Shown here piece after piece: positions 1 through 7,018 of a stretch of DNA of 10,353 nucleotides; position 1 is the first letter of the stretch, and each line of letters opens with the position of its first letter. Made by a program: the position numbers and the translations under genes. The stretch spans positions 1 to 10,353 of the forward strand of contig DCHU01000069.1 of NCBI GenBank assembly GCA_002314915.1. Direction: 5' to 3'. This stretch comes from Caryophanales bacterium UBA1744 (lineage in GTDB: Bacteria > Bacillota_I > Bacilli_A > RFN20 > CAG-826). The notes beneath the pieces are model-generated. The model searched no databases, was not told the DNA's origin, and saw only the letters and a list, made by a program, of their open reading frames with translations.

Positions 1-223
1 TAACGGGAGGCGTCTCACTCTCGGTGCTTATTGAACTGCTTATCTGCTCCTGAGAGCTAACCTGACTATCTTCTTCTGAAGAAGTAGCGACACTTTCATG
101 CGATGTCGATGATGATTCTTCTATAGAAGATGCATCGCTCTTTTCCTTATTGTTTCCACATGAAGAAAGACCCATAAGGCCAACCAATATCAGAGTTGAA
201 ATGAGGGCTTTTCTCTTTTTCAT
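1..223 (-). CDS. Lipoprotein, N-terminal part only (runs off left edge)
   Basis: Seventy-four residues are visible. They begin with a basic n-region (MKKRK), a hydrophobic stretch and a lipobox LSSC, with the modified cysteine at residue 22, so the protein should be exported, lipidated and anchored on the outer face of the membrane. Residues 23-74 are a low-complexity tether rich in Ser, Glu and Thr with few hydrophobic residues, as is common between the lipid anchor and a folded domain in Bacillota lipoproteins. The functional domain lies outside the window, so no role can be assigned. The gene is on the same strand as the GH3 operon but is separated from it by a terminator at 308-340, so it is probably transcribed from its own promoter. 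Unlike every other gene here, its ATG has no clear Shine-Dalgarno sequence. Confidence 0.85.
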   Translation of the reverse strand, partial: MKKRKALISTLILVGLMGLSSCGNNKEKSDASSIEESSSTSHESVATSSEEDSQVSSQEQISSSISTESETPPV

Positions 224-232
224 CTTGTCTAA

Positions 233-261
233 TTTATAAAACAGTTAATTGCTCTTTTAAA
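233..261 (-). promoter_or_regulatory. Possible promoter of the left-edge lipoprotein gene
   Basis: On the minus strand TTTAAA (261-256) and TATAAA (238-233) are separated by 17 bp, matching 4/6 and 5/6 of the sigma-A consensus. The -10 hexamer ends only 9 nt before the ATG at 223, so transcription would start within a few bases of the start codon and the mRNA would be nearly leaderless. That would fit the lack of a ribosome binding site. This is a motif match only; AT-rich DNA yields such matches by chance. Confidence 0.35.
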
Positions 262-307
262 CGATGAGTTTGCTATTTTTCTAAGGAATATCTCCACAAA
301 AAGGCAT

Positions 308-340
308 AAAAAAGACCGGATTTGGTTAACCCAGTCTCTT
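308..340 (-). terminator. Rho-independent terminator of the GH3 operon
   Basis: Read on the minus strand directly after the GH3 stop codon, AAGAGACTGG (340-331) pairs with CCGGTCTTTT (319-310) to give a stem of ten pairs including two G-U wobbles, with an 11-nt loop. The 3' arm continues into a run of six T (313-308). Orientation and position, 2 nt after the stop at 343, mark it as the end of the three-gene operon and separate it from the lipoprotein gene downstream. Confidence 0.8.
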
Positions 341-342
341 GT

Positions 343-3300
343 TTATTGAATCTCGAACGCTTGTTTAAGTAGTGGTAACCCCCAAGAGAAGAACACTATC
401 ACGACAGTTAGTATCAACGCGCCTACTACAGACCAGTAAACAATGTTTAAGATCTTGTTTGTCTTCAACGCGCCTGCGTCTATGCAACCGCTGTTGATCA
501 ATGAGTAGTTCTTCACCTTTAATAAGAATCCTAAGACGAGCACCGCAAGGACAACTGTATCGACGCCAATCAACATCAAGACATACACCGGTACGCCTGA
601 GTTATATGTGGAATCTCTTGTGAATCCATCCATTGTGCTTGAGTGCAACTGATAGTTGAGGATGTAGTGAGCGCCCTCTCTTAAGCGATATCTGACGCCA
701 TTTAAATTTAAATCAGCATCAGCAAGCTTGTTGCCGTTATACAGCTGAGCATTGCATCCGCCCGATAAACAGGCAAGAACCTCATCAGTAACAGGGATGT
801 AGTTGAAGTCGGTTAAGAGATAACCTTCATATCCCCATTCTCCTCTCACGAGTTTTGTGTTGAGTGCATAGCTTGATCTGGCTCTGATGTCGCCGATTCT
901 ATTCATGGCCTGCATGATACCATAGGTATTTCCGTCATCGATGATCATCTTGAACGCCTTGAGATAGGTTTCTCTCATACACTGTTCTGTTGCGTATGTA
1001 CCAACTGCGCCGTTTGCTTGTCTATTTGTTTCCTGGCCGTTTAATGCCATGTGTTTTGCAACGCAAGCCAAGCCTTTTGAAGCCGCGCCTTTGATGATCA
1101 ATCTTCCCATGACGCCAGTCATATATGGGTCTTCGGATGAGTATTCGTAGTTTCTGCCAGAGAATGGTGAGCGGTGGAGGTTCATGCCTGGGGCATACCA
1201 TCCTTGAGTGGAACTATTGAGTCCGTATTCACCTTGAAGAACGCCATATCTTTCCATTAAATCAACATTATATGTTGCAGCAATCATTACCTGGGCGCAT
1301 CCATTCTTTTGTCCAACGCCTTCAGGACCATCCGCTGCGTGGAGTGATGGCTTAACAACCTCTGACATTTCAGGGATGTTGTAGCAACCGTATTCATAGA
1401 TGCTTCTTGCGTGTTCTAAGGTTACGTTATCCAAAACCTCATCCCACTTCTCGTCATTGAAGTCTTTGCCGATGACATCCGCTAACACGGCGTCATTTGA
1501 GGCGCCAAAGACGACATCTGGATACTGGGTTTTGTCATTTGGATCGTGTGGGTTACCTGATGCCGCCCATCCGGTTGCTTTCATCTTTGCGATTCTTGCA
1601 TCGCTTGTTTTCTTGAAGTTAACCTCTTTATCTCCGTTTGTGGTGTTGGAGATTCCGGTCTTCATTCCATCGGCGTAGGTGAGTCCTGTTTTGACCCCTG
1701 AAACCCAAGTCTCTGGTCCCTCCACGTCCATGACTGACCAATTGCTTCTAGAAAGATATGTAGCATCCTCTAACGTGCAGTCGCTGAACTTGTTACTGAC
1801 GCCTTCCGAATATGTTTCAAAATCATCAGCACTTACAACGTATTTGTTGACCATGTTCGCTGAACCGGTTGTGATAACTCCTCTTTCTGTGAGGATGTTG
1901 TTCAATGCATCGTGAGCGTCTCGTCCTGCAGCGATGTAGTTGTTACCCTTCTCAAGAAGGAATTTTCCTTTTGTTGAATCGTATGATGCTAGTTCGCTTC
2001 TGTTGACTTTGATTTCAACGGTCTCGCTGTCTCCAGGGTTGAGTAATTCGGTCTTTGCGAAACCGACTAGGTTAACAGAAGCCTTTTCTATTCCATTATC
2101 CTCATCGTAAGTTGTGTATTCGCTTTGAGAATAAATCTCGACAACATCTTTTCCGGCGTATTTTGAACCAGAATTCTTTACTTTTACGCTGATATCGAAC
2201 TGATCAGATGCTTCGTTGTATGTGCATGAATAATCACTCCAATCAAATGTCGTATAGCTGAGACCAAATCCCATTGGTGCGGCAACGAGTGAGTCGTAAT
2301 CGAATGAACCGACACCGCCACGATGTGTTAAAACGTCTTCGTATCTTGTCTCGAAATATTTATATCCAACATAGATGCCTTCTGCACAGTTAACATAAGT
2401 TAAACCTGTTAGATTTCCAATGCTGTCCGCAAATCTGAAATCTCCGAAATTCTGCATTGTCGGAGATGATAGGTTGTCATAGAGGAACGTGTCTACGGTT
2501 CTTCCGGAAGGGTTGATCTTGCCGGTAAGTATATCGCCGACAGCAGTGCCGCCTTCAACACCCGTTCCAGCGGCCCACACGACCGCGTCTATGTTGTATT
2601 TTTGAATGAAATCCAACTGATATGCGTTATCTGTGTGAACGACTACGATTCTCTTTTTGAAATCCTCGTCTTTAACGGCCTGGAATAACTGTTCTTCTTC
2701 GGCTGATAACTCGAGGTAATGTTTATCTTTTGATCCGCCCCATCTATCAGTTGCTCTAGGAAGGTCTGCACCTTCGCCGCAGCTTCTTGAGATAACGATG
2801 ATTGCGGCGTCGTTGTAATTCTTATAAGAATTCTTTACGTCTGTTGTGTATTCAGAATAAGGAATCTCATCGATTTTCCAGTTTCCTTCTCCATCTCCAT
2901 CGCCTTTTGGATCGCCGTCACCCCAGTTGAAATGAGAGCTTGTTTTGTAGAAGGTGGACAAATCCTTGTTGAGGTTAACACCATTGTTTTTCAACTGCGC
3001 AGACATCGGAGCGGCTTTTCTATCCGATAATCTATCTAACTCAAACCATGTTGCTGATGTAACGCCGAATACCGAAACATTGTTACCTTCCGATAAAGGG
3101 AGCGCATTATTCTCATTACGAATAAGAACGGTTCCCTCTCCTGTTGCCTGTTTGTTGTATTCCGCAATGGCTGCAACAACTTCTTCTTTAGAAGAATATT
3201 CACTGACAAACTTCTTCTCTCCGGTTCCGGATGTTGATTCTCCGACGAATCCGAAATGCTCACCAAGGATTTGATTCCAGGAGGCGGCGTAGATGTTTCC

Positions 3301-3375
3301 TGCGGTGAGTGCGCCGATTATTACTGCGCTGACTCCGGCCCAAAGGCCTAAAACGAGTTTCTGTTTCTTTTCCAT
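343..3375 (-). CDS. Membrane-anchored, circularly permuted GH3 glycoside hydrolase
   Basis: This 1010-aa protein probably removes non-reducing beta-linked sugars at the cell surface by the GH3 retaining mechanism; beta-glucosidase-like activity is a family guess. An N-terminal signal-anchor helix spans about residues 7-30. The GH3 alpha/beta/alpha sandwich follows at about 65-300, with acid/base candidate E201 in SCGEGAD, then an FnIII-like domain at about 330-510 (FGFGLSYTTF; DAHDALNNIL). The TIM barrel occupies about 650-900: sugar-binding D682 in DGPEG, K774-H775 in AKHMALNGQETNR and nucleophile D856 in LLTDF. This order is the reverse of classical GH3 enzymes but is known from Butyrivibrio and Ruminococcus. 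Two further helices (about 928-952 and 977-998) end the protein. A D/G-rich loop at 151-166 is unusual. The start follows AAAGGAGG (3387-3380). It is the third gene of the operon, 13 bp after the small membrane protein gene. Confidence 0.9.
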   Translation of the reverse strand: MEKKQKLVLGLWAGVSAVIIGALTAGNIYAASWNQILGEHFGFVGESTSGTGEKKFVSEYSSKEEVVAAIAEYNKQATGEGTVLIRNENNALPLSEGNNVSVFGVTSATWFELDRLSDRKAAPMSAQLKNNGVNLNKDLSTFYKTSSHFNWGDGDPKGDGDGEGNWKIDEIPYSEYTTDVKNSYKNYNDAAIIVISRSCGEGADLPRATDRWGGSKDKHYLELSAEEEQLFQAVKDEDFKKRIVVVHTDNAYQLDFIQKYNIDAVVWAAGTGVEGGTAVGDILTGKINPSGRTVDTFLYDNLSSPTMQNFGDFRFADSIGNLTGLTYVNCAEGIYVGYKYFETRYEDVLTHRGGVGSFDYDSLVAAPMGFGLSYTTFDWSDYSCTYNEASDQFDISVKVKNSGSKYAGKDVVEIYSQSEYTTYDEDNGIEKASVNLVGFAKTELLNPGDSETVEIKVNRSELASYDSTKGKFLLEKGNNYIAAGRDAHDALNNILTERGVITTGSANMVNKYVVSADDFETYSEGVSNKFSDCTLEDATYLSRSNWSVMDVEGPETWVSGVKTGLTYADGMKTGISNTTNGDKEVNFKKTSDARIAKMKATGWAASGNPHDPNDKTQYPDVVFGASNDAVLADVIGKDFNDEKWDEVLDNVTLEHARSIYEYGCYNIPEMSEVVKPSLHAADGPEGVGQKNGCAQVMIAATYNVDLMERYGVLQGEYGLNSSTQGWYAPGMNLHRSPFSGRNYEYSSEDPYMTGVMGRLIIKGAASKGLACVAKHMALNGQETNRQANGAVGTYATEQCMRETYLKAFKMIIDDGNTYGIMQAMNRIGDIRARSSYALNTKLVRGEWGYEGYLLTDFNYIPVTDEVLACLSGGCNAQLYNGNKLADADLNLNGVRYRLREGAHYILNYQLHSSTMDGFTRDSTYNSGVPVYVLMLIGVDTVVLAVLVLGFLLKVKNYSLINSGCIDAGALKTNKILNIVYWSVVGALILTVVIVFFSWGLPLLKQAFEIQ
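1895..1920. repeat. Paralogue-shared 26-bp segment, copy 1
   Basis: The 26 bp here match 5171-5196 at 25 of 26 positions. Both encode the DAHDALNNI segment closing the FnIII-like domain of the two GH3 genes. This is a short stretch of retained identity between paralogues rather than a mobile repeat. Confidence 0.7.
2878..2925 (-). other. Asp/Gly-rich loop within the GH3 sandwich domain
   Basis: Residues 151-166 of the GH3 protein read WGDGDPKGDGDGEGNW, with five acidic side chains spaced by glycines between two tryptophans. The spacing resembles calcium-binding D-x-D-x-D/G loops. The paralogue upstream in the operon has a Ser/Lys-containing segment at the equivalent place. Metal binding is inference; it could also be a flexible surface loop. 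Confidence 0.4.
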
Positions 3376-3388
3376 GACCCCTCCTTTA

Positions 3389-3778
3389 TTATTGTTGGCC
3401 TGCGTAACAAGACGCCAAGCCGATTAATGATGAAATTAAGAACACTATCGCGAAGGCTAAGCCCATATATGCGTTGCCTCCGATGAAGTTGACGTGGTTC
3501 CATTTGTCGGATAATGAAGGGAGCATAGCCCTAGTTGTGAAAGCGAATGCCCCGATTGATAAAACGGCTGGAAGGAGTGCGCACAAATCATTCTTCACCA
3601 ATAAGACAAGAACAAAACCGAGTCCTGCTGCGATGGCTAACAAGAAACCAATCAATGAGAATGTCTTATCTGAACCGTCTAATGCAATGAATAATATAGC
3701 CCCGACAAGAGATAATGCTGAACATGCTAACGAGAGGTAAAAACCGATACCTCTATTTTTAAATAGATTCTTAAACAT
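3389..3778 (-). CDS. Small four-helix membrane protein between two GH3 genes
   Basis: This 129-aa protein is not a family I recognise. After a basic start (MFKNLFKNRG) there are four hydrophobic segments at about residues 11-33, 38-60, 63-85 and 101-125. The loop at about 86-100 is polar (SLSDKWNHVN) and probably lies outside. There is no signal peptidase site and no catalytic motif. Its ATG overlaps the TAA stop of the upstream GH3 gene (TAATG), and its strong AAGGAGGT (3792-3785) lies inside that gene's last codons, so its translation is probably coupled to that of the GH3 enzyme. A longer in-frame reading back to 3883 lacks a ribosome binding site and would overlap the GH3 gene by 106 bp, so it was rejected. 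Context suggests a partner for the anchored glycosidases, for example in assembly or as a membrane scaffold, but this is inference. Confidence 0.85.
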   Translation of the reverse strand: MFKNLFKNRGIGFYLSLACSALSLVGAILFIALDGSDKTFSLIGFLLAIAAGLGFVLVLLVKNDLCALLPAVLSIGAFAFTTRAMLPSLSDKWNHVNFIGGNAYMGLAFAIVFLISSLIGLASCYAGQQ

Positions 3779-6702
3779 TAGGCTACCTCCTTCTTGAGTG
3801 TGAGATACAGAGCCATGCCAAATGCTGCAAGAGTTGCAGCGCCTAAAACCGAGCACAAGGTAATTGTCGTTGGCTGCCACCAATAGACTGTCTTTTCGAT
3901 TACCGTGTCTCTTGAAAGACCGTTCATAGAAATCGATCTTGATAACGCATAGTAGAAGTGTTTGTTGCAGTTCTGGGCTGTTTTGAAGAGATATCCATCT
4001 CTGTTGGTGGAGATTGCCTTTTGAAGCTCAGAACGTCTTGTTGTGTCTGAAAGGAACAAGTCCGTTCCTGCCGTTAAACATTCTCTTAACTTAAAGTAGT
4101 CTGAAGCATCCTTTGCGGAGTCTGTGATATTAACGCCTTTGAATCCCCATTCTCTTCTAAGAATTTCATTTTGAAGTGGTGCGTAAGATGGTGATGCTAC
4201 GCATCCGACTCTATTGAATGATGACATGACGCCGAGTCCCGCTCCATCGGTCAACGCGCCTTCAAACGCTTTTAGATAAACCTGTCTAGCTGCCTGCTCG
4301 TTCAAGAATGTTGAAACGCCGTGTCTATTCGTTTCCATATCATTGAATGCGAAGTGTTTGCATCCGGTTATGATTCCTTTCTTGGTTAATTCAACACACT
4401 GGATTGTTGACATGTGATAAGCGACAACTGGGTCTTCTGAATAGTATTCAGAGTTACGACCACAGTATGCTGACCTGTGCATATTGTTTCCTGGACCGAA
4501 AATCCACGAATATCCGGCATAGAGCATATCTTCGCCATAAAAGATTCCTCTCTCCTTGACCAACTCATCGTCGAATGTGTTGCATAAGGTTGGCTGGTCA
4601 GGGTAGAGGGTGCAAGGCGCACCAGTTCCGCCGTTTGCGTAGTTGCCTGCGACGCCGTTAGGACCGTTTGTGACGGCGGTCTGAGGTTTGCCAACTTCAG
4701 GAATTGAAACAGATCCTCTGTCATCTCCGATAATTCCGACGAGATTTGCTAATGTTAATTGCTCGATGAATGCATCCCATTTTGGGTCGTCATATTCAAC
4801 CTCTCTCATCTCGACGAGCTTGATGTCTGATTCAACGCCGTATTTAACGTCAGAGATAGCGATTGAAGAATCTGTTACGTAGTACTCACCGCCAAGGTCT
4901 TTGATCATCGCATCCGTTGCGGTTAATCCTGTCATCGAGGCAGGGAATGTTGACCAATCGTCTCTAGTAAGATATGTAACTAGGTCGTCTCCGTAGTAAT
5001 TGAGATCTGCGTTATCCATCTGGTTATAAACGAGTTCACCGGTCGTTCTGTTCTTTGCGTATGTTTTGTTGTCATATTCATCTAAATTGATAACTTCAAC
5101 TTTAGTTGCTTCGCCAGTTACAGAGTTTCCGTTCTTATCGAATAAGCCGGTTACTGACTGCTTTGCAAGAATGTTGTTTAATGCATCGTGAGCGTCATTT
5201 CCAATCGCGAAACTGTATTTGCCGATATCGAATGTGTAGCAGCCTTTTTTGCTTGTGTCTCCGCCGTTGGTGGCAGCCATGTCATATGTAGCGAAATCAT
5301 AATCATCGACTGTGATTGTGACTGTTTCTTTTTCTCCTGTTGCGAGCTCAGATGTTCTTCCATAACCAATTAATTGGATGGCTGATTTTTCTGCCATGCC
5401 TGATTCGTATGGAAGCTGAGCGTAGAGTTGAACAACGGATGATGATTTGCCGCTGTAAGTTGCTGCGCCGTTATTGGTTACTTCAACCTCTGCGACAACC
5501 TTGTGATCGCTCCATTTAAGCGATTTGATTGTCTGGCTGAAGTTGGAGTATGAGAGACCGTATCCAAATGTGAATGCCATCTCTTTTGAATAATCCCAAG
5601 AGGTACCTGATGCAAAGCATCCATAGTTCCCTTTTGCGTTATTTCTATTGAGGACCTGATCCATGTATCTGGTCTCGTAGTATTTGTAACCAACATAAAT
5701 GCCTTCTGCGTAAACAACGTATGGCGCGCTGTGTAATCCGCTGACGTTCGTGTATTTATAATCGCCAAAATTTTGATTTGCTGGAGAAGAAAGAGAATCG
5801 GTTGCCCATGTATCGGATAATCTTCCTGAGAAATCCGCTTTACCTGTTAGTAAGTTAGCAACGCCAATGAAACCGTAGTTTCCTGTTGCGCCAATTGCAA
5901 TACACGCGTCTACACCAAAATCAGAGTCCTCAATCCATTTCGCATCCATTGCGAATGGGGAATTGATGATAACGACGGTCTTTTTGAATCCCTGCTCTTT
6001 GATCATGAGGAGCAAATCTTTCTCCTGCTGATGAAGCTTCAATGATGGGAGACCATCCGCGTCGCCAACGATGTCAAGGCCATATCCTTCGCCGGCGTAT
6101 CTAGTTAATAAAACTACGGCGACATCATTAAACTGATTCTTCCATGAACTTTTAAGTTCATTTGTGTAGAAAGAGACTGGGACCTCTCCGATTGAGCTCT
6201 CACCGGTTTTCTTTGAAACCACACGACTGACATTCGAGTTCTGATAGGCGTTCCACATCGTCTCATTGATATTGAATCCCGCACCCTTGAACGAGTCATA
6301 GAGCGATCCGCCAACCTTTCCGTTATAAGCGGCCTGACCTGCATTTGTTCTATAAACCGGATCCTTTACTGAGTTTCCGAAGAATGTTATTCCTCTTTCG
6401 TTTGCTGATAGTGGGAGTGTGTTATTCTCGTTTCTTAGCAAAACGGCGCCTTCTTCAGCGGTCTTGATGCAATGAGCTTTCTCATCTTCAATAAGCTTCT
6501 CGCAATTGGTTGTGTTCATCTCGCCGTAATTCGATTTGAAATATACCGAGTCACCGGTGGATGGAGTGTTTGAGGTTCCCGTTAGTCCTAAAGCTGCGTT
6601 TACATAACCGCTCGCATAGAAGAGGGCGGAAGTGCATGCTGCTCCAACGCCAGTCAATAAGGCTAGTGTCGCTGTTAGGCCAACCCATATTTTCTTTTTC
6701 AT
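3778..6702 (-). CDS. Membrane-anchored, circularly permuted GH3 glycoside hydrolase (paralogue)
   Basis: This 974-aa first gene of the operon is a GH3-family retaining glycosidase paralogous to the one at 343-3375. A signal-anchor helix lies at about residues 4-30. The alpha/beta/alpha sandwich follows at about 55-300 (AVLLRNENNTLPLS; acid/base candidate E205 in YAGEGYG), then the FnIII-like domain (FGYGLSYSNF; DAHDALNNIL). The TIM barrel has KHFAFNDMETNR and nucleophile D861 in NITDSAKD. One C-terminal helix at about 946-968 ends in LKKEVA, placing both termini inside and the enzyme body outside. The barrel motif that is usually DGPxG reads NGPNG (N679), so sugar recognition may differ from its paralogue. 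The ATG at 6702 was preferred over one at 6729 because AGGAGA (6714-6709) sits 6 nt ahead of it and the protein then begins MKKKIWVGL, a normal export signal. The substrate is unknown. Confidence 0.9.
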   Translation of the reverse strand: MKKKIWVGLTATLALLTGVGAACTSALFYASGYVNAALGLTGTSNTPSTGDSVYFKSNYGEMNTTNCEKLIEDEKAHCIKTAEEGAVLLRNENNTLPLSANERGITFFGNSVKDPVYRTNAGQAAYNGKVGGSLYDSFKGAGFNINETMWNAYQNSNVSRVVSKKTGESSIGEVPVSFYTNELKSSWKNQFNDVAVVLLTRYAGEGYGLDIVGDADGLPSLKLHQQEKDLLLMIKEQGFKKTVVIINSPFAMDAKWIEDSDFGVDACIAIGATGNYGFIGVANLLTGKADFSGRLSDTWATDSLSSPANQNFGDYKYTNVSGLHSAPYVVYAEGIYVGYKYYETRYMDQVLNRNNAKGNYGCFASGTSWDYSKEMAFTFGYGLSYSNFSQTIKSLKWSDHKVVAEVEVTNNGAATYSGKSSSVVQLYAQLPYESGMAEKSAIQLIGYGRTSELATGEKETVTITVDDYDFATYDMAATNGGDTSKKGCYTFDIGKYSFAIGNDAHDALNNILAKQSVTGLFDKNGNSVTGEATKVEVINLDEYDNKTYAKNRTTGELVYNQMDNADLNYYGDDLVTYLTRDDWSTFPASMTGLTATDAMIKDLGGEYYVTDSSIAISDVKYGVESDIKLVEMREVEYDDPKWDAFIEQLTLANLVGIIGDDRGSVSIPEVGKPQTAVTNGPNGVAGNYANGGTGAPCTLYPDQPTLCNTFDDELVKERGIFYGEDMLYAGYSWIFGPGNNMHRSAYCGRNSEYYSEDPVVAYHMSTIQCVELTKKGIITGCKHFAFNDMETNRHGVSTFLNEQAARQVYLKAFEGALTDGAGLGVMSSFNRVGCVASPSYAPLQNEILRREWGFKGVNITDSAKDASDYFKLRECLTAGTDLFLSDTTRRSELQKAISTNRDGYLFKTAQNCNKHFYYALSRSISMNGLSRDTVIEKTVYWWQPTTITLCSVLGAATLAAFGMALYLTLKKEVA
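5171..5196. repeat. Paralogue-shared 26-bp segment, copy 2
   Basis: This is the partner of 1895-1920, with one mismatch. The paralogous genes have otherwise diverged widely, so the match points to an old tandem duplication with a strongly constrained motif, or to local gene conversion. Confidence 0.7.
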
Positions 6703-6728
6703 GTTTGGTCTCCTGTGTTGATGAGACA

Positions 6729-6757
6729 AATATAAGGAAAAGCGGGTATGCTCGCTT
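6729..6757 (-). promoter_or_regulatory. Possible activator-dependent promoter of the GH3 operon
   Basis: TATATT (6734-6729) matches 5/6 of the -10 consensus and would start transcription near 6722, giving a leader of about 20 nt that includes the AGGAGA site. The position 17 bp upstream (6757-6752) reads AAGCGA and is not a -35 element. The weak -35, with direct repeats immediately upstream (6766-6800), fits an activator-dependent promoter. A competing candidate is TATGAT at 6845-6840. Confidence 0.3.
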
Positions 6758-6767
6758 GCGTATGCTC
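6746..6767. repeat. Two GTATGCTC direct repeats
   Basis: GTATGCTC occurs at 6746-6753 and 6760-6767, 14 bp apart start to start, overlapping the -35 area of the possible GH3 operon promoter. The second copy runs into the longer repeat pair beginning at 6766. Confidence 0.5.
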
Positions 6768-6800
6768 AGTATTTGCTGATTTTCCGTCATTATTTGCGGA
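6766..6800. repeat. 14-bp direct repeat spaced by two helical turns
   Basis: TCAGTATTTGCTGA (6766-6779) and TCATTATTTGCGGA (6787-6800) match at 12 of 14 positions and start 21 bp apart, placing both copies on the same face of the DNA. Such spacing is typical of sites for activators of the AraC or response-regulator type; the binding protein is not in this window. Confidence 0.5.
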
Positions 6801-6847
6801 CAATAGATGCAAATTAAATAAAAAACAAAACATTTAAATATCATAAA

Positions 6848-6861
6848 AGAACAATTGTTCT
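6848..6861. promoter_or_regulatory. Perfect 14-bp palindrome AGAACAATTGTTCT, candidate operator
   Basis: The sequence is fully self-complementary and lies three bases upstream, in the minus-strand sense, of the possible -10 TATGAT (6845-6840), so a bound protein would block that promoter. Its GAAC-N4-GTTC core resembles the Gram-positive LexA box core, though no SOS-type gene is adjacent. Confidence 0.45.
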
Positions 6862-6868
6862 CTAATAA

Positions 6869-6887
6869 TTATGTATTTTATACATAA
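6869..6887. promoter_or_regulatory. Inverted repeat TTATGTA-N5-TACATAA
   Basis: Seven-base arms at 6869-6875 and 6881-6887 flank a TTTTA spacer, lying between the two AGAAC dyads. It could be an operator for a dimeric repressor, but AT-only-leaning dyads arise readily in such DNA. Confidence 0.35.
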
Positions 6888-6908
6888 AAATCTAATATTT
6901 CCTTTAAA

Positions 6909-6924
6909 AGAACGTTTTTGTTCT
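6909..6924. promoter_or_regulatory. AGAAC-N6-GTTCT dyad, second candidate operator
   Basis: It has the same half-sites as the palindrome at 6848-6861 but with a 6-bp instead of a 4-bp spacer. The two centres are 62 bp apart, close to six helical turns, so a shared regulator could contact both on one face. Confidence 0.4.
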
Positions 6925-7018
6925 AAAAAGATTACCTATTTTTCTATGCAAACGGACGCTGTTGGAAGACATATAAGGGTTCATCATATCGGTGTCATCA
7001 AACAGGAGGACAGGAAAA

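Larger units (their letters stand above)
6703..7018. promoter_or_regulatory. Divergent control region between GH3 operon and peptide-phosphatase genes
   Basis: This 316-bp gap without a credible gene separates the leftward GH3 operon from the rightward small-peptide gene, so it must hold promoters for both. Positions 6801-6945 are very AT-rich. It contains two AGAAC...GTTCT dyads (6848-6861 and 6909-6924), a TTATGTA-N5-TACATAA dyad (6869-6887), a 12/14 direct repeat spaced 21 bp (6766-6779 and 6787-6800) and two GTATGCTC copies (6746-6753 and 6760-6767). For the plus strand, TATAAG (6972-6977) is a -10 candidate without a good -35. For the minus strand, TATATT (6734-6729) and TATGAT (6845-6840) are both possible -10 elements. 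No catabolite-repression (cre) site was found by eye. Confidence 0.7.

Noticed and set aside
1400..1915. Plus-strand reading frames opposite the GH3 gene
   Set aside because: They lie wholly antisense to a clear GH3 coding sequence and show no domain or translation signals.
3389..3883. Longer 164-aa version of the small membrane protein
   Set aside because: The extra 35 residues are the GH3 gene read in another frame, with no ribosome binding site; the start at 3778 has a strong one and fits the four-helix protein.
343..6702. Domain-shuffled GH3 order as an assembly artefact
   Set aside because: Both paralogues show the same order in one continuous reading frame, and permuted GH3 enzymes are known from other anaerobic Bacillota.
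6848..6861. Call as a true LexA (SOS) box
   Set aside because: Only the GAAC-N4-GTTC core fits; the spacer departs from the usual pattern and no DNA-repair gene is adjacent, so it is kept as a generic operator candidate.
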